Assembly: GCF_004116955.1 (NCBI RefSeq)
Contig: NZ_CP026362.1
Location: forward strand, 1,714,501-1,778,500
DNA from: Bacillus vallismortis
GTDB taxonomy: Bacteria; Bacillota; Bacilli; Bacillales; Bacillaceae
Length of the DNA: 64,000 bases
Reading direction: 5' to 3'
The notes beneath the pieces are model-generated. The model was not told the DNA's origin, made no database searches, and saw nothing but the letters and a program-made list of their open reading frames with translations. The stretch's first letter is position 1; every line of letters starts with the position of its first letter. The position numbers and the translations under genes are program-made. Below, in pieces: positions 49,049 to 60,739 of the stretch.

Positions 49049-49324
49049 TTATTTTTTCACCTTTTCCGCCAGCTCCAGCAATTCTTCGAAAATCTGGTCA
49101 TCGATTTGTGATTGAAATTGATTTTGCAAAGTGTTTCTCTTTTTTGCTGCTAAGATAGACTCTTTATCCAGCGTTACATACGCACCCCGCCCGTTCTTCT
49201 TTCCGGTCGGGTCTACGGAGATTTCGCCTTCTTTCGAACGTACAACTCGGATCAGTTCCTTTTTAGGCTTCATTTCACCAGTCACTACACATTTGCGTAA
49301 CGGGATCTTCTTGTGTTTATTCAC
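49049..49324 (-). CDS. rnpM: RnpM (YlxR), RNA-binding modulator
   Basis: A predicted 91-residue YlxR protein. [20 protein letters not shown] and [13 protein letters not shown] are the conserved blocks. YlxR binds RNase P RNA and modulates its activity in B. subtilis, hence the name rnpM. It sits between nusA and ylxQ. Confidence 0.94.
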   Translation of the reverse strand: MNKHKKIPLRKCVVTGEMKPKKELIRVVRSKEGEISVDPTGKKNGRGAYVTLDKESILAAKKRNTLQNQFQSQIDDQIFEELLELAEKVKK

Positions 49325-49337
49325 CTAAGGTCACCTC

Positions 49338-50456
49338 TTATTCATCCGATTCAACAGTTTCAGGCTCCGTAAAGAGCGGCTCATCGTCTTCATCTTCAAG
49401 TTCTCTCGGATAGATTTCAAGTTCTCTTGCGTCCGTTTCGCTCTTAATATCAATCTTCCAGCCTGTCAGTTTAGCAGCTAAGCGTGCGTTTTGTCCTCTT
49501 TTGCCAATCGCTAGAGACAGCTGGTAATCAGGAACAACAACAGTTGTCGCTTTTTCTTCCTCATTAACGATGACATCCAGCACTTTCGAAGGACTGAGTG
49601 CATTCGCGACAAATTCTACAGGATCACTAGACCAGTTGACAATGTCAATTTTTTCACCTTTTAATTCATTGACGATCGCCTGAACACGCTGACCTTTAGG
49701 GCCTACGCATGAGCCGACAGGATCCACGTCAGGGTCGTCTGTGCGAACCGAAATTTTTGAACGGTCGCCGGCTTCTCTGGCAACAGATTTCAGCTCCACA
49801 GTTCCATCATAAATTTCAGGCACTTCGATTTCAAACAAACGCTTTAACAGGCCTGGATGTGTTCTAGATACGTAAATCTGCGGGCCCTTCGTCGTTTTTT
49901 CCACTTTTGTGATAAATACTTTAATGCGGTCATGAGGCTTATAGCTTTCATTTGGCATTTGCTCATTAACCGGCAGCAAAGCTTCTATTTTGCCCAAGGA
50001 CACGTAGATAAACTTATTGTCCAGCCGCTGGACGATACCTGTCATAATATCTTCTTCACGGTCGATAAATTCAGAATAAATCACGCCGCGCTCAGCTTCC
50101 CGCACACGCTGTGTGACGACCTGCTTCGCTGTTTGAGCAGCTATGCGCCCGAAATCTTTAGGTGTTACTTCGATTTCAACGACATCGCCGACCATATATT
50201 CCGGATGGATGCCCTGCGCCTCTTCAATAGAGATCTCCAGTCTTTGGTCGTATACTTCGTCAACGACATCTTTTCTAGCAAAAACACGGATGGAGCCTGT
50301 TTCACGGTTTAAATCCACCCGTACATTTTGCGCTTGATTAAAATTCCGCTTATAAGCAGAAATTAACGCAGCTTCGATTGCTTCAATGATAATTTCTTTA
50401 CTGATGCCTTTTTCTTTTTCAAGAATCGTGAGAGCATCTAATAATTCACTGCTCAT
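49338..50456 (-). CDS. nusA: Transcription termination/antitermination factor NusA
   Basis: A predicted 372-residue NusA. The N-terminal RNA-polymerase-binding domain spans about residues 1-125. An S1 domain ([19 protein letters not shown]) and two KH domains ([15 protein letters not shown] and [18 protein letters not shown]) follow. It lacks the extra C-terminal acidic repeats of proteobacterial NusA and ends in an acidic tail. The leader upstream of rimP carries intrinsic-terminator-like hairpins, consistent with NusA autocontrol. Confidence 0.97.
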   Translation of the reverse strand: MSSELLDALTILEKEKGISKEIIIEAIEAALISAYKRNFNQAQNVRVDLNRETGSIRVFARKDVVDEVYDQRLEISIEEAQGIHPEYMVGDVVEIEVTPKDFGRIAAQTAKQVVTQRVREAERGVIYSEFIDREEDIMTGIVQRLDNKFIYVSLGKIEALLPVNEQMPNESYKPHDRIKVFITKVEKTTKGPQIYVSRTHPGLLKRLFEIEVPEIYDGTVELKSVAREAGDRSKISVRTDDPDVDPVGSCVGPKGQRVQAIVNELKGEKIDIVNWSSDPVEFVANALSPSKVLDVIVNEEEKATTVVVPDYQLSLAIGKRGQNARLAAKLTGWKIDIKSETDARELEIYPRELEDEDDEPLFTEPETVESDE

Positions 50457-50490
50457 TTAACGGTCTCCCCCCTTAAAGCATTTGTATTCA

Positions 50491-50961
50491 TTAGAATGTA
50501 ACAGCTAGTCTTGCATTAGCTATTTTGTCATACGGAATATTGATCCGTTTCTTTCTTGTTTTGATCGTGATCTCAACTGTCACTGTTTGTCCATCAAATT
50601 CAGCCAGTTCACCTTCAAACACTTTTGCGCCCTCAATAGGCTCATACGTCTTAATGTACACATTTTTTCCAAGTGATTTTTCAAAATCGGCTTTTTTCTT
50701 TAGCGGACGCTCAGCTCCTGGAGATGAGACTTCAAGAAAGTAATTTTGGCTGATTGGGTCTGCCTCATCAAGCTTTTCGCTTAAAGCTTCGCTTACTTTG
50801 GCACATTCCTCAATATCCACACCGTCATCGGAATCAATAAACACGCGAAGGAACCAGCTTTGACCCTCTTTGACAAATTCAATGTCGACGAGTTCCAGCT
50901 GAAGGCTGTCTACGATTGGCTGAGCCATCTCTTGAACGGTGTCAGTCACTTTTTTGCTCAA
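50491..50961 (-). CDS. rimP: Ribosome maturation factor RimP
   Basis: A predicted 156-residue RimP (ylxS) for 30S maturation. [30 protein letters not shown] and the C-terminal SH3-like domain are present. The start is TTG 50961 ([10 protein letters not shown]) because AAGGAGG lies about eight bases upstream; the frame upstream runs through the leader hairpin and is not coding. It is first in the nusA-infB operon. Confidence 0.95.
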   Translation of the reverse strand: MSKKVTDTVQEMAQPIVDSLQLELVDIEFVKEGQSWFLRVFIDSDDGVDIEECAKVSEALSEKLDEADPISQNYFLEVSSPGAERPLKKKADFEKSLGKNVYIKTYEPIEGAKVFEGELAEFDGQTVTVEITIKTRKKRINIPYDKIANARLAVTF

Positions 50962-51009
50962 TGTTCTTCCTCCTTGTGCTGTCGATCTCATATTCGTCTC
51001 GTCACTCTG

Positions 51010-51037
51010 CATAAAAACCCTGCTTCAAAAGAGCAGG
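51010..51037 (-). terminator. Leader terminator 2 before rimP-nusA
   Basis: CCCTGC pairs with GCAGGG and is followed by TTTTTAT, 50 bases before the rimP start. It lies downstream of the promoter, so it terminates in the leader. NusA-dependent termination in this leader is reported for B. subtilis as autoregulation (from memory). Confidence 0.75.
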
Positions 51038-51084
51038 GGGCTAAAAGTAAACGATGAACATGTCGAGACAAAATTCTCCTGTTC

Positions 51085-51114
51085 AATACAAAAGAGCGGG
51101 TTTCCCCACTCTTT
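51085..51114 (-). terminator. Leader terminator-like hairpin 1 before rimP-nusA
   Basis: AAAGAGTGGG pairs with CCCGCTCTTT around a GAAA tetraloop, with one mismatch, and is followed by TGTATTG. It lies between the promoter and the second leader terminator. Confidence 0.65.
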
Positions 51115-51144
51115 GCCTCGGTAATCGTTAGCATTTCCAATAAA

Positions 51145-51173
51145 ACTATACCATAACCATATTTTTATTGCAA
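51145..51173 (-). promoter_or_regulatory. SigA promoter for the rimP-nusA-infB operon
   Basis: TTGCAA (51168-51173) and TATAGT (51145-51150) are 17 bases apart on the minus strand. The implied leader is about 175 bases and contains two hairpins. Confidence 0.8.
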
Positions 51174-51252
51174 ATGGATATACGCTTACTTTCACCTAAG
51201 CAAATGACAGAGACTCTGATGTTACAATGTCACTTTTTGCGCTTATGTATAC

Positions 51253-51285
51253 ATAGAAGCAGAATTTCCAAAGAAACTCTGCTTT
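51253..51285 (-). terminator. Hairpin terminator after polC
   Basis: AAGCAGA and TTTC pair with GAAA and TCTGCTT with one mismatch. The following T content is low (CTATGTATAC). Confidence 0.55.
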
Positions 51286-51290
51286 CCATG

Positions 51291-54200
51291 TTAAAACAGT
51301 GACAATTGGTTTTGATCAGGCAGTGATTCCAGACAGCCATGGCGATCTAAATACTCTAAAATCGTTTTGGACACTTTCCCTCTTTTTTGCAAATCTTCTT
51401 TAGAGAGGAATTCGCCTTCTTCACGAGCCTTTACAATATTCAGAGCTGCGTTCGTCCCTAGTCCTGGAATGGAGTTAAACGGCGGGATCAGGCTATTGCC
51501 GTCTATGATAAACTCAGCAGCGCTGGAGCGATATAAGTCGACTTTTTGGAATGAATAACCCCTCTCACACATTTCAAGCGCTAGTTCTAACACAGTGAGA
51601 AGGTTTTTTTCCTTCGGTGAAGCATCAAGTCCTTTACCGTTAATGTCCTCCATTACGGCTTTGATTGCTGTAGAGCCTTTAATCATCGTATCGATATCAA
51701 AGTCGTCTGCACGAACAGTAAAATAAGCCGCATAATACAATAGTGCGTGATGCACTTTAAAGTAAGCGATACGGACCGCCATTAATACATAAGCCGCGGC
51801 ATGGGCTTTCGGGAACATGTATTTAATCTTTTTACAAGAATCAATATACCAGTCCGGGACATTGTTATTTTTCATTTCTTCTTCCCATTCAGGCGTTAAT
51901 CCTTTTCCTTTACGCACAAATTCCATGATTTTAAAAGCAAGGGACGGCTCAAGGCCTTGATAGATTAAATAAACCATAATGTCATCACGGCAGCCGATCA
52001 CTTCACTCAGCTCGCAGATATTATTGTGGATGAGTTCCTGCGCATTGCCGAGCCATACATCAGTTCCGTGAGACAAGCCTGAAATCTGAACGAGCTCGGA
52101 AAAAGTTGTCGGCTTTGTATCTTCAAGCATCTGCCGCACAAATCGGGTTCCGAATTCAGGGATTCCAAGAGTACCTGTTTTACAGCCAATCTGTTCTTCT
52201 GTAACACCGAGTGATTCGGTTCCCTGGAAGATCTTCATTACTTCAGGATCATCAGTTGGAATGGTTTTCGGATCGATTCCGCTTAAGTCTTGTAGCATCC
52301 GAATGACGGTCGGGTCATCGTGTCCGAGAATATCCAGCTTTAACAGGTTGTCATGGATGGAATGGAAATCAAAGTGCGTCGTTTTCCACTCTGAACCTGT
52401 GGCATCTGCCGGGAACTGAATTGGTGAAAAATCATAAATATCCATATAATCCGGAACTACGATAATACCCCCAGGGTGCTGTCCAGTCGTCCGTTTGACA
52501 CCTGTACATCCCTGTACGAGCCGATCTACTTCGGCCCCGCGCATATGAAGATTATGGTCTCCGGCGTAGCCTTTTACATATCCGTAAGCTGTTTTTTCTG
52601 CAACGGTTCCTATCGTTCCCGCTCGATATACGTTGTCCTCTCCGAACAATACTTTTGTGTAATTGTGTGCTTGCGGCTGATATTCCCCTGAGAAGTTCAA
52701 ATCGATATCGGGTACTTTGTCCCCTTTAAAACCTAAGAACGTTTCAAACGGAATATCATGGCCGTCTTTTTTCAGAGGCGTTCCGCAATGAGGACAGAGC
52801 TTATCAGGCAGGTCAAAACCCGAACCGACAGACCCGTCATTAAAGAACTCAGAATGCTGGCACTCAGAGCATACATAATGCGGCGGCAGCGGGTTGACCT
52901 CAGTGATCTCAGTAAGCGTCGCAACCAATGAGGAGCCTACGGAACCACGGGAACCTACGAGATATCCGTCATCCAATGAACGCTTTACAAGTTTATGAGA
53001 GATCAAATAAATAACAGCGAAGCCGTGGCCAATGATACTCTTTAATTCTTTTTCAATCCGCGCTTCCACAATGTCAGGCAGCTCTTCTCCGTAAATGCTT
53101 TTAGCACGCTGATAGCTCATTTCTCTGATCTCTTCATCAGCGCCTTCGATTTTCGGTGTGTACAAATCGTCTTTAATCGGCTTGATGTCATCGATCATAG
53201 AAGCAACCTTTTGGGTATTGGCGACAACGATTTCTTTCGCTTTTTCGTCACCTAAGAATGAAAATGCTTCAAGCATTTCGTCTGTCGTTCTGAAATGCAC
53301 TTTCGGCAGTTCATGCCTGTTCAGCGGATTAGCCCCGCCTTGGGAGGAAATTAAGATCTTCCTGTAGATTTTATCCTCATCATTCAAGTAATGAACATTC
53401 CCCGTAGCCACAACCGGTTTATTAAGCTTTTCACCCAGTTTCGTGATATTGGCAATAATTTCTTTCAGCGCTTTTTCATCGCGCACCAGTTCAAGCTCCA
53501 GCAAGTGACGGTATACTTCCGGCGGCTGGACCTCAAGATAATCGTAGAATGACGCGATATCTTCCACCTCTTCAGGCGATTTTTGCATCATGCCTTCAAA
53601 AACCTCTCCCCTGTCACAGGCTGAACCGATGAGAAGTCCTTCCCTGTATTTCTCAAGCTGAGATCTTGGGATACGAGGCACTCTGTAAAAATAATGAATA
53701 TGTGAAAGTGACACAAGCTTAAATAAATTTTTAAGCCCCGTGCTATTCACAGCAAGTAATGTTGCGTGATAAGGCCTCGATCTTTGATAAGCGTTGGACT
53801 GCCCCATATTTTCATTCAGCTCATCATGGTACTGAATGCCTTTTTCAGCTGCGTCCTTCAGCATTTTCAGGAGCAAATAAGCAGTGGCTTCAGTATCGTA
53901 GATCGCACGGTGATGCTGTGTGAGTTCGATATCAAACTTTTTACAAAGTGTGTTCAAACGGTGGTTCTTAAATTCAGGATAGAGAAAACGGCCAAGCTCA
54001 AGCGTATCAATGACTGGGTTTTTAGCTTTTTCGACTTCAAGAAGCCTTTTATAAGCTACGTTTAAGAATCCCATATCAAAACTCGCATTATGGGCGACAA
54101 GGATATCATCGCCGATCCATTCTCTGAAATCTCTTATGACATCTACGACGTCTGGAGCGTCGCGAAGCATATCATCGGTGATGCCGGTCAGCTCTATGAT

Positions 54201-55604
54201 TGTGGCTGAAAGCGGACGATGCGGGTTCGCAAACGCCTCAAATTTGTCAATAATTTCTCCGTCTTTTACTTTTACTGCAGCCAGCTCAATGATCGTATCG
54301 TATACAGCAGATAGGCCAGTCGTCTCGACGTCAAACACAACATATGTTTCTTCCTCAAGCAAACGATGTGCAGCATTATAAGCGATTGGCACGCCATCAT
54401 CAACGAGGTTCGCTTCCATCCCATAAATCATTTTAATTCCATGCTTTTTAGCGGCGGAATACGCATCAGGGAAGGATTGAACGACAGCATGGTCCGTCAA
54501 AGCGATGGCCTCATGACCCCATTTTTTCGCCTGTTCGACGAGTTTTCCGATACCCGTAACAGCATCCATTTGGCTCATTGGGGAATGCAAGTGCAATTCC
54601 ACTCTTTTTTCTCCTTCAGGAGCCGAATCTTCACGGGTTTTCGCTTTCATTTCGTTCACGTCATTTGCGATCATAACGAGATCTCTGACAAAAGTGTCAT
54701 TTTGAATGCTGCCGCGTGCTTTTACCCACATACCTTTTTTCAGAGACTTCATCAGTGCCGCATCTTCTTTTTCACGTGCAAACATTTTGATTAAAATACT
54801 ATTTGTGTAGTCTGTAATTTTGAAGATACACAACGTGCGCCCGCTTTTCAGCTCTCGGGTCTCCACATCAAACACGTAACCTTGGACCGTAATTCTCCGT
54901 TCTTCGTCCATAATGCTGTCAAGTGTCCGGATTTCTTCGTTATCTTTAATTTGATAACCGATAACAAGAGGCCCGGATGGCATTTGGTCTTCATCACTTT
55001 CTTTATCTTTCTTCTCCATTTCAATCAGCGCCTGCATGGCTCGCTCTTGATCTTCCGCAAGCTTTTGCTCCCGAAACTTTTGAACTTCTTGTTCGGATAC
55101 AAAGATTTCGGCATCAAGCTGAAGGTCCGGGAAACCAAATTGGCGGTAGCCGTCTTGAATCATGGAACTATATTTGCTCTTAAGAGCAGCTGCTTCCGTG
55201 TCCGTTTTTGTTTTGACAATCAGCTTATTGCCCTTCAGTTTCGGTTTTTGCTGGTTTAATAGGCTGATAATCGGCGGTGAAATGCCTTGCAGTTCTTCAA
55301 TGCAGCGTGACCAGTAGTCTTGTACAATACTTTCACTGATCTCGGCATCTTGCACTTCGATTGAAGATGTCACTTTTGCTATGTGGGCAAACGATTGCGT
55401 CAGCCTCGTTGTTAATGTGTCATATATTTGAAAAGGCAGCAAAGATTTAAATTGAAAATGAAAATGCCAAGACTTTGAAGCTTTGTGTATCGCCAGCTTT
55501 TTAATCTCGCCATCTTCAAAATATGTCATGAAGGTATCATCTGTCATATTAATCTGCTGCAGAAGAATTTGAAACTGCCTTCTGTTGACTGATAACTGTT
55601 CCAT
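51291..55604 (-). CDS. polC: DNA polymerase III alpha subunit, PolC type
   Basis: A predicted 1437-residue replicative polymerase of Gram-positive type. In order: an N-terminal domain, an OB fold ([18 protein letters not shown]), the PHP domain split around an inserted exonuclease ([18 protein letters not shown], then [12 protein letters not shown] for the proofreading DEDD nuclease), a zinc site ([11 protein letters not shown] and CPHCG), and the polymerase core with [12 protein letters not shown]. The C-terminal QLSLF is the beta-clamp motif. It ends the proS-polC run. Confidence 0.98.
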   Translation of the reverse strand: MEQLSVNRRQFQILLQQINMTDDTFMTYFEDGEIKKLAIHKASKSWHFHFQFKSLLPFQIYDTLTTRLTQSFAHIAKVTSSIEVQDAEISESIVQDYWSRCIEELQGISPPIISLLNQQKPKLKGNKLIVKTKTDTEAAALKSKYSSMIQDGYRQFGFPDLQLDAEIFVSEQEVQKFREQKLAEDQERAMQALIEMEKKDKESDEDQMPSGPLVIGYQIKDNEEIRTLDSIMDEERRITVQGYVFDVETRELKSGRTLCIFKITDYTNSILIKMFAREKEDAALMKSLKKGMWVKARGSIQNDTFVRDLVMIANDVNEMKAKTREDSAPEGEKRVELHLHSPMSQMDAVTGIGKLVEQAKKWGHEAIALTDHAVVQSFPDAYSAAKKHGIKMIYGMEANLVDDGVPIAYNAAHRLLEEETYVVFDVETTGLSAVYDTIIELAAVKVKDGEIIDKFEAFANPHRPLSATIIELTGITDDMLRDAPDVVDVIRDFREWIGDDILVAHNASFDMGFLNVAYKRLLEVEKAKNPVIDTLELGRFLYPEFKNHRLNTLCKKFDIELTQHHRAIYDTEATAYLLLKMLKDAAEKGIQYHDELNENMGQSNAYQRSRPYHATLLAVNSTGLKNLFKLVSLSHIHYFYRVPRIPRSQLEKYREGLLIGSACDRGEVFEGMMQKSPEEVEDIASFYDYLEVQPPEVYRHLLELELVRDEKALKEIIANITKLGEKLNKPVVATGNVHYLNDEDKIYRKILISSQGGANPLNRHELPKVHFRTTDEMLEAFSFLGDEKAKEIVVANTQKVASMIDDIKPIKDDLYTPKIEGADEEIREMSYQRAKSIYGEELPDIVEARIEKELKSIIGHGFAVIYLISHKLVKRSLDDGYLVGSRGSVGSSLVATLTEITEVNPLPPHYVCSECQHSEFFNDGSVGSGFDLPDKLCPHCGTPLKKDGHDIPFETFLGFKGDKVPDIDLNFSGEYQPQAHNYTKVLFGEDNVYRAGTIGTVAEKTAYGYVKGYAGDHNLHMRGAEVDRLVQGCTGVKRTTGQHPGGIIVVPDYMDIYDFSPIQFPADATGSEWKTTHFDFHSIHDNLLKLDILGHDDPTVIRMLQDLSGIDPKTIPTDDPEVMKIFQGTESLGVTEEQIGCKTGTLGIPEFGTRFVRQMLEDTKPTTFSELVQISGLSHGTDVWLGNAQELIHNNICELSEVIGCRDDIMVYLIYQGLEPSLAFKIMEFVRKGKGLTPEWEEEMKNNNVPDWYIDSCKKIKYMFPKAHAAAYVLMAVRIAYFKVHHALLYYAAYFTVRADDFDIDTMIKGSTAIKAVMEDINGKGLDASPKEKNLLTVLELALEMCERGYSFQKVDLYRSSAAEFIIDGNSLIPPFNSIPGLGTNAALNIVKAREEGEFLSKEDLQKRGKVSKTILEYLDRHGCLESLPDQNQLSLF

Positions 55605-55639
55605 TCAGACAGTATCCCTCCCTAAAAACATCATAAGTG

Positions 55640-55666
55640 AAGGTACCTCAGGCAATGAGGTACCTT
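55640..55666. other. Perfect hairpin between proS and polC
   Basis: AAGGTACCTCA and TGAGGTACCTT form an 11-base-pair stem around five bases. There is no T run on the minus strand, so simple termination is unlikely; transcript processing or stability is possible. Confidence 0.6.
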
Positions 55667-55712
55667 CTATTATTTCTATTTTAACATGTTTTTTGATAAA
55701 TCGTTATGGTGA

Positions 55713-57407
55713 TTACTGCTTGCTGATAAATGCAGATAATTCGTCTACTGAAATCTCAGTTGACTCACCTGTTTTGCGGATTTTCACTTCGACAATTCCT
55801 TCGTCCGCACGTTTTCCGACTGTGATGCGGATTGGAAGGCCGATAAGATCTGAATCAGCGAATTTTACACCGGCGCGCTCAGCACGATCGTCAAAGAGCA
55901 CTCCATAGCCTTCCGCTTTTAAATCGGCATACAGCTTTTCAGAAAGCTCTCTTTGCCCATCGTTTTTCATGTTCAATGCAAGAATATGAAGATCATACGG
56001 CGCAACGCTTTTTGGCCATATTAATCCTTTTTCATCGTGATGCTGTTCAGCTATAGCAGAAAGCGTTCTTGACACACCGATACCGTAACAGCCCATCAAC
56101 ATTGGCTGCGCGCGGCCGTTTTCATCTAGGTATGTCGCATTCATCGCTTCTGAATAGCGTGTTCCAAGCTTAAAGACTTGTCCGACTTCAATTCCTTCTG
56201 CAAAACGGATTGTGCCTTTACCATCTGGTGAAGGGTCTCCCTCTTGAATAAAACGAAGATCAGCAAACTCTTTAATGTTCGTGTCACGGTTTACATTGAC
56301 ATTTTTATAATGATGATCTCCTTCATTTGCACCGGCAACAGCATTGACCATAGATTTGACCGCAAGATCAGCATATACTTCAATATCTTGTTTGACACCT
56401 ACAGGGCCGACAAAGCCCGGTTCTGTTCCAAGCTGCTGAATAACCTCTTCATGTGAGGCAAGCTCCACAACTTCCGCTTGAAGCAAGTTTTTCACTTTAA
56501 TATCGTTAACTTCATGGTCGCCCCGTACAAGCACTATGATGAAACGATCGTCTGCTTTAAATAGGACTGACTTCATGCAGGCTTCAGCGGAAACCTGTAA
56601 AAACGCAGTCAGTTCTTCAATTGTTTTCACGTTAGGCGTGTGGACTTTCTCTAAAGCTTTAGGCTCTTCCTCAGAAGGGACTTCTTGATAAAGAACTTCA
56701 GCCATTTCGATATTAGCCGCATACTGTGATTCATCGGAATACGCAATTGTATCCTCTCCGATGGCAGAAAGCGCCATAAACTCGTGCGTATCCTTTCCTC
56801 CCATTGCGCCTGAATCTGCGATAACAGGCCTAACATTAATCCCGCAGCGGGCGAAAATATTAGAATAGGCCTCGTACATTTTTTGATACGTTTCATCCAG
56901 GCTATCTTCAGATGCATGGAAAGAATACGCATCCTTCATAATAAATTCGCGGCCTCTTAACAGGCCGAAGCGAGGACGTTTTTCATCTCTGAACTTAGAT
57001 TGAATTTGATAAAGAGTCAGAGGGAGACGCTTATAAGATTTAACCTCATCGCGTACAAGTGAAGTGATAACTTCTTCATGCGTTGCCCCTAAAGCAAATT
57101 CACGGCCATGACGGTCTTGTAGCCTCATCAGCTCAGGACCATACGTATACCATCTTCCTGATTCCTGCCATGTTTCAGCCTGCTGCAATGCGGGCATAAG
57201 CATTTCCACGGCATCAATTTTCTCCATTTCTTCACGAACAATCTGCTGAATGTTTTGAATCACTTTATATGCCAGAGGCATATAGCTGTATACCCCGCTC
57301 GTATTCTGTCTGATAAATCCTGCTCTCAGAAGAAGCTGATGACTTTTTGCTTCGGCATCAGCTGGAACTTCACGGAGCGTAGGAATAAGCGTCAAACTTT
57401 GTCTCAT
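55713..57407 (-). CDS. proS: Prolyl-tRNA synthetase
   Basis: A predicted 564-residue bacterial-type class II ProRS with an inserted editing domain (about residues 230-390). Motif 2 shows [40 protein letters not shown] is motif 3. Editing residues around [12 protein letters not shown] are present. The C-terminal anticodon domain ends [14 protein letters not shown]. It follows rasP and precedes polC. Confidence 0.97.
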   Translation of the reverse strand: MRQSLTLIPTLREVPADAEAKSHQLLLRAGFIRQNTSGVYSYMPLAYKVIQNIQQIVREEMEKIDAVEMLMPALQQAETWQESGRWYTYGPELMRLQDRHGREFALGATHEEVITSLVRDEVKSYKRLPLTLYQIQSKFRDEKRPRFGLLRGREFIMKDAYSFHASEDSLDETYQKMYEAYSNIFARCGINVRPVIADSGAMGGKDTHEFMALSAIGEDTIAYSDESQYAANIEMAEVLYQEVPSEEEPKALEKVHTPNVKTIEELTAFLQVSAEACMKSVLFKADDRFIIVLVRGDHEVNDIKVKNLLQAEVVELASHEEVIQQLGTEPGFVGPVGVKQDIEVYADLAVKSMVNAVAGANEGDHHYKNVNVNRDTNIKEFADLRFIQEGDPSPDGKGTIRFAEGIEVGQVFKLGTRYSEAMNATYLDENGRAQPMLMGCYGIGVSRTLSAIAEQHHDEKGLIWPKSVAPYDLHILALNMKNDGQRELSEKLYADLKAEGYGVLFDDRAERAGVKFADSDLIGLPIRITVGKRADEGIVEVKIRKTGESTEISVDELSAFISKQ

Positions 57408-57439
57408 TTCTTCGCACCTCTGATTGATTTACTTTTCGT

Positions 57440-58708
57440 TTACAAGAACAGCCGCTGGATATCATTCCATGTGACAACCAGCATAAGAAGCATTAGGAAA
57501 GCCACCCCGATAAACACAACAAAAGCTTCTTTTTCCCTGTTAATCGGTTTGCCCCGAATCGCTTCAATAAAGAGAAATAACAGTCTTCCACCGTCAAGTG
57601 CCGGAATCGGAAGCAGGTTGACAATCCCAAGGTTAATGCTTAAAAACGCAGCAAACTGGAATAAGTTCACTAACCCTGTTTTCGCCACCTGGTCTGTCAT
57701 GTCATATATGCCGACAGGACCTGACAGCATGTCAAGTTTGAATTGGCCAGTTACTAATTTGCTTAAGTTGGTTAAAATGGCTTTAGTGACATCAACTGTT
57801 GATGTCGCGCCGTAAGCAACCGCTGAGAGAACGCCTTTTTCAGTCGGCGCATAGGAGCCGAAACGTCCGATAGTTTTTTTGTTCTCATCTTTCACTGCTT
57901 CCGGAGTCACTGAAATATGAAGCGTTTTGTTATCTCTTTTTACGGCAACATCCATTTCTTTTTCCGGATTTTCCTTTACAGCGGATACAATGTCCGTCCA
58001 AGACCTCATTTTCTCTCCGTTAATGCTTTGAATATAATCTCCTTCTTTTAGCCCTGCTTCGGCTGCCCGCCCATTGTCAGTCAGCTGTCCCAGCATAGGA
58101 TCATTTGAAGGTACGCCTTGAATGAGCCCAAGCATCACTAATATGACGTAAGCTAAAATAAAGTTCATAATCGGCCCTGCAGCAATTGCTTTGATTCGCT
58201 GCCACACAGGTTTGGAACCAAATTGGCGATTATACGGCGCAATTTGCACTTCTTCTCCGTCTACAATGAAGAAGGATGTTTCGCTGACAGTGAAGCTGGA
58301 AAGTTCATCCTCTTTCCCCTGTTCATAGCCAGTAATCTTCATGTCATGCTCTAAATCAGCAGTTTCTACTTCAATGACTAGAGCATCCGGGTACTTTTCC
58401 TTTTGATTGATAATGACTTTCTCAACTTGATCGTCTTTATTAAACAAAAGCCCTACCGTGTAACCGGGTTTTACCTCAATCATTTCCGGATCTTCTCCGG
58501 CCATACGGACAAATCCGCCGACCGGTAGCAGCCTAATCGTATAAACTGTTTCATTTTTTTTGAAAGAAAAAATCTTTGGACCGAATCCGATCGCAAATTC
58601 ACGGCAGAGAATTCCCGCTCTTTGGGCTAGCAATAAATGGCCCAGTTCATGGAAGAAAACGAGCGCTCCGAAAATAATGATAAACGCTATAACTGTATTC
58701 ACGAACAT
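57440..58708 (-). CDS. rasP: RasP site-2 intramembrane metalloprotease
   Basis: A predicted 422-residue site-2 protease (yluC) that cleaves anti-sigma factors and signal-peptide remnants in the membrane. HELGH in FFHELGHLLLAQ near residue 20 is the zinc motif. A PDZ domain (AGLKEGDYIQSINGEKM) is in the centre. NLLPIPALDGGRLLF completes the active site. Four membrane segments are visible. Confidence 0.96.
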   Translation of the reverse strand: MFVNTVIAFIIIFGALVFFHELGHLLLAQRAGILCREFAIGFGPKIFSFKKNETVYTIRLLPVGGFVRMAGEDPEMIEVKPGYTVGLLFNKDDQVEKVIINQKEKYPDALVIEVETADLEHDMKITGYEQGKEDELSSFTVSETSFFIVDGEEVQIAPYNRQFGSKPVWQRIKAIAAGPIMNFILAYVILVMLGLIQGVPSNDPMLGQLTDNGRAAEAGLKEGDYIQSINGEKMRSWTDIVSAVKENPEKEMDVAVKRDNKTLHISVTPEAVKDENKKTIGRFGSYAPTEKGVLSAVAYGATSTVDVTKAILTNLSKLVTGQFKLDMLSGPVGIYDMTDQVAKTGLVNLFQFAAFLSINLGIVNLLPIPALDGGRLLFLFIEAIRGKPINREKEAFVVFIGVAFLMLLMLVVTWNDIQRLFL

Positions 58709-58714
58709 ACCACC

Positions 58715-59866
58715 TTATGTGAGTATTGAGTTGACGTATCCCCGGGTATCTTTGTCCACTTCTTGAATGTCCGCCAGGCTCGGTTTGCTCATTACCTGAT
58801 GGCGGGATAGTGCCTTTTCGATACAGTCTTCAATAGCCAAAAACGGTATCTTGCCTGCTAAAAAGGCAGCGACAGCTACTTCATTCGTCGCATTTAGCAC
58901 TGTCGGCATTGTTCCTCCTATTTTACCTGATTCAAAAGCAAATTGTAAGCAGCGGAACCTGTCAAAATCAGCTTTCTCAAAATGAAGGCTGCCGATTTCC
59001 CATAATTCAAGACTTTTCGCATTCGGTAATGGCGACCGATCCGGATAGGTGAGGGCATATTGAATTGGAACCCTCATATCGGGAGTTCCAAGCTGTGCGA
59101 TCACACTTTTGTCATGAAACTCAACCATTGAATGGATGATGCTCTCTTTATGTAAAATGACATCAATTTGTTCATATGGTATATCGAAAAGCCAATGTGC
59201 CTCGATCACCTCTAATCCCTTATTCATCATTGTAGCCGAATCGATCGTAATTTTTGCACCCATTGACCAATTCGGGTGTTTTAATGCGTCCTCAACTGTT
59301 ACTGATTCGAGCTCCTCCCGCGTCTTGTCCCGAAAGCTTCCGCCGGAGGCCGTAATGATGAGGCGTTCAATATTTTTTGCCTGTTCGCCTTGGAGTGCTT
59401 GAAAAATCGCCGAGTGCTCACTGTCGACAGGCAGCAGCGGAACATCATATTTCTTCGCATGTTCTTTAACTATATGCCCTGCAGTGACGAGAGTTTCCTT
59501 ATTTGCAAGCGCAATTGTTTTTTTCTGTTCAATTGCCTTTAACGTCGGGACAAGGCCGACGCTTCCGAGCAAAGCGTTGACAACAATGTCAACCTCTTCG
59601 AACACCGCTGCTTCTATCAGTCCTTCTTCTCCCAGCCCAATTTGGCATTCAAAAGAAAAAGATACTTGTTTTAATTGATGATATGTATCCAGATCACCGA
59701 CAGAGACAAATTTCGGCTGAAAGGTCTCTATCATCGGAACAGCCTTCTCAATATTTTTGCCAAACGACATAGATACCAGCTGAAATTGATCTTGATGCGT
59801 ACGCAATACATCGAGCGTCTGTTCGCCGATTGACCCTGTTGCTCCTAAAAGACAAATATTTTTCAA
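58715..59866 (-). CDS. dxr: 1-deoxy-D-xylulose 5-phosphate reductoisomerase
   Basis: A predicted 383-residue NADPH-dependent enzyme giving 2-C-methylerythritol 4-phosphate for isoprenoids. [16 protein letters not shown] binds [26 protein letters not shown] and the [17 protein letters not shown] region hold metal and substrate residues. Its product pathway feeds UppS, encoded just upstream. Confidence 0.97.
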   Translation of the reverse strand: MKNICLLGATGSIGEQTLDVLRTHQDQFQLVSMSFGKNIEKAVPMIETFQPKFVSVGDLDTYHQLKQVSFSFECQIGLGEEGLIEAAVFEEVDIVVNALLGSVGLVPTLKAIEQKKTIALANKETLVTAGHIVKEHAKKYDVPLLPVDSEHSAIFQALQGEQAKNIERLIITASGGSFRDKTREELESVTVEDALKHPNWSMGAKITIDSATMMNKGLEVIEAHWLFDIPYEQIDVILHKESIIHSMVEFHDKSVIAQLGTPDMRVPIQYALTYPDRSPLPNAKSLELWEIGSLHFEKADFDRFRCLQFAFESGKIGGTMPTVLNATNEVAVAAFLAGKIPFLAIEDCIEKALSRHQVMSKPSLADIQEVDKDTRGYVNSILT

Positions 59867-59926
59867 AGTGCCACTACTCCTATTCTTTTTGCTGCATGAT
59901 CATTCTTATATTCATATTAGACTTTT

Positions 59927-60727
59927 TTATGAAAAAAGGGCAAGCAGAAAGTACAAGAAAGGCATGACAAACAAGAAACTGTCAAAACGGTCCAAGATAC
60001 CGCCATGCCCTGGAAGAATACTCCCGGAATCCTTAACATCGTAATGTCTTTTCAAGGCGGATTCCACTAAATCTCCAAGCTGTCCGAAAATAGATAAAAA
60101 CAGCGTAATCAACAGCAGATAGATATACGGGATCGGAAGGTGTACAACAAGTTGAAAAATCGTCGCAAGTACAAGCGAGATGACAATTCCGCCTGCGAAT
60201 CCTTCCACTGTTTTATTCGGACTGATTTCAGGCCACAGTTTTCGCTTACCAAGCGCTTTTCCGACAAAATATGCACCGGAATCAGTAGACCAAATCACAA
60301 TACAAGCGTAGAAAATGTATATTAACCCATATTGGTCAAGATTTCTGATTTCTATAAAATAATGAAAACACATTCCGATATAAATTGCTGCAAGCGTAAT
60401 AAACCCGACTTCATCAAACGTAAAGGTGTTTTTCACCAACACTGTGTAAGTCAGCAAAAGCAGTACCGCGAACAAAGCGATTTCCATTTTTGAAATACCG
60501 TGCGCCTCTAAAAACGAGTACTGGCTTGGCAATAAGAACATCCATAATAAGAAAAGACCGATCAAACCCGGCAGTGAAACCATCCTCAGCTTTTTCATCC
60601 GTAAAAGTTCAAAAAGCGCTACACTGCCCATTACATAAACTAATATGGTGAACGGCAATTTCCCGACAATAACCAAAAATAAAAATACAATTGCTGCCAG
60701 AACACCTGTCAAAATTCTTTGTTTCAT
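59927..60727 (-). CDS. cdsA: Phosphatidate cytidylyltransferase (CDP-diacylglycerol synthase)
   Basis: A predicted 266-residue membrane enzyme making CDP-diacylglycerol. About eight helices. The C-terminal signature STDSGAYFVGKALGKRK, PNKTVEGFAGG and HGGILDRFDSFLF is complete. I prefer ATG 60727 because GAGG lies nine bases upstream; the ATG at 60736 is four bases after uppS and has no room for a ribosome site. It feeds PgsA, also encoded in this window. Confidence 0.95.
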   Translation of the reverse strand: MKQRILTGVLAAIVFLFLVIVGKLPFTILVYVMGSVALFELLRMKKLRMVSLPGLIGLFLLWMFLLPSQYSFLEAHGISKMEIALFAVLLLLTYTVLVKNTFTFDEVGFITLAAIYIGMCFHYFIEIRNLDQYGLIYIFYACIVIWSTDSGAYFVGKALGKRKLWPEISPNKTVEGFAGGIVISLVLATIFQLVVHLPIPYIYLLLITLFLSIFGQLGDLVESALKRHYDVKDSGSILPGHGGILDRFDSFLFVMPFLYFLLALFS

Positions 60728-60739
60728 GTCCACCATCCT

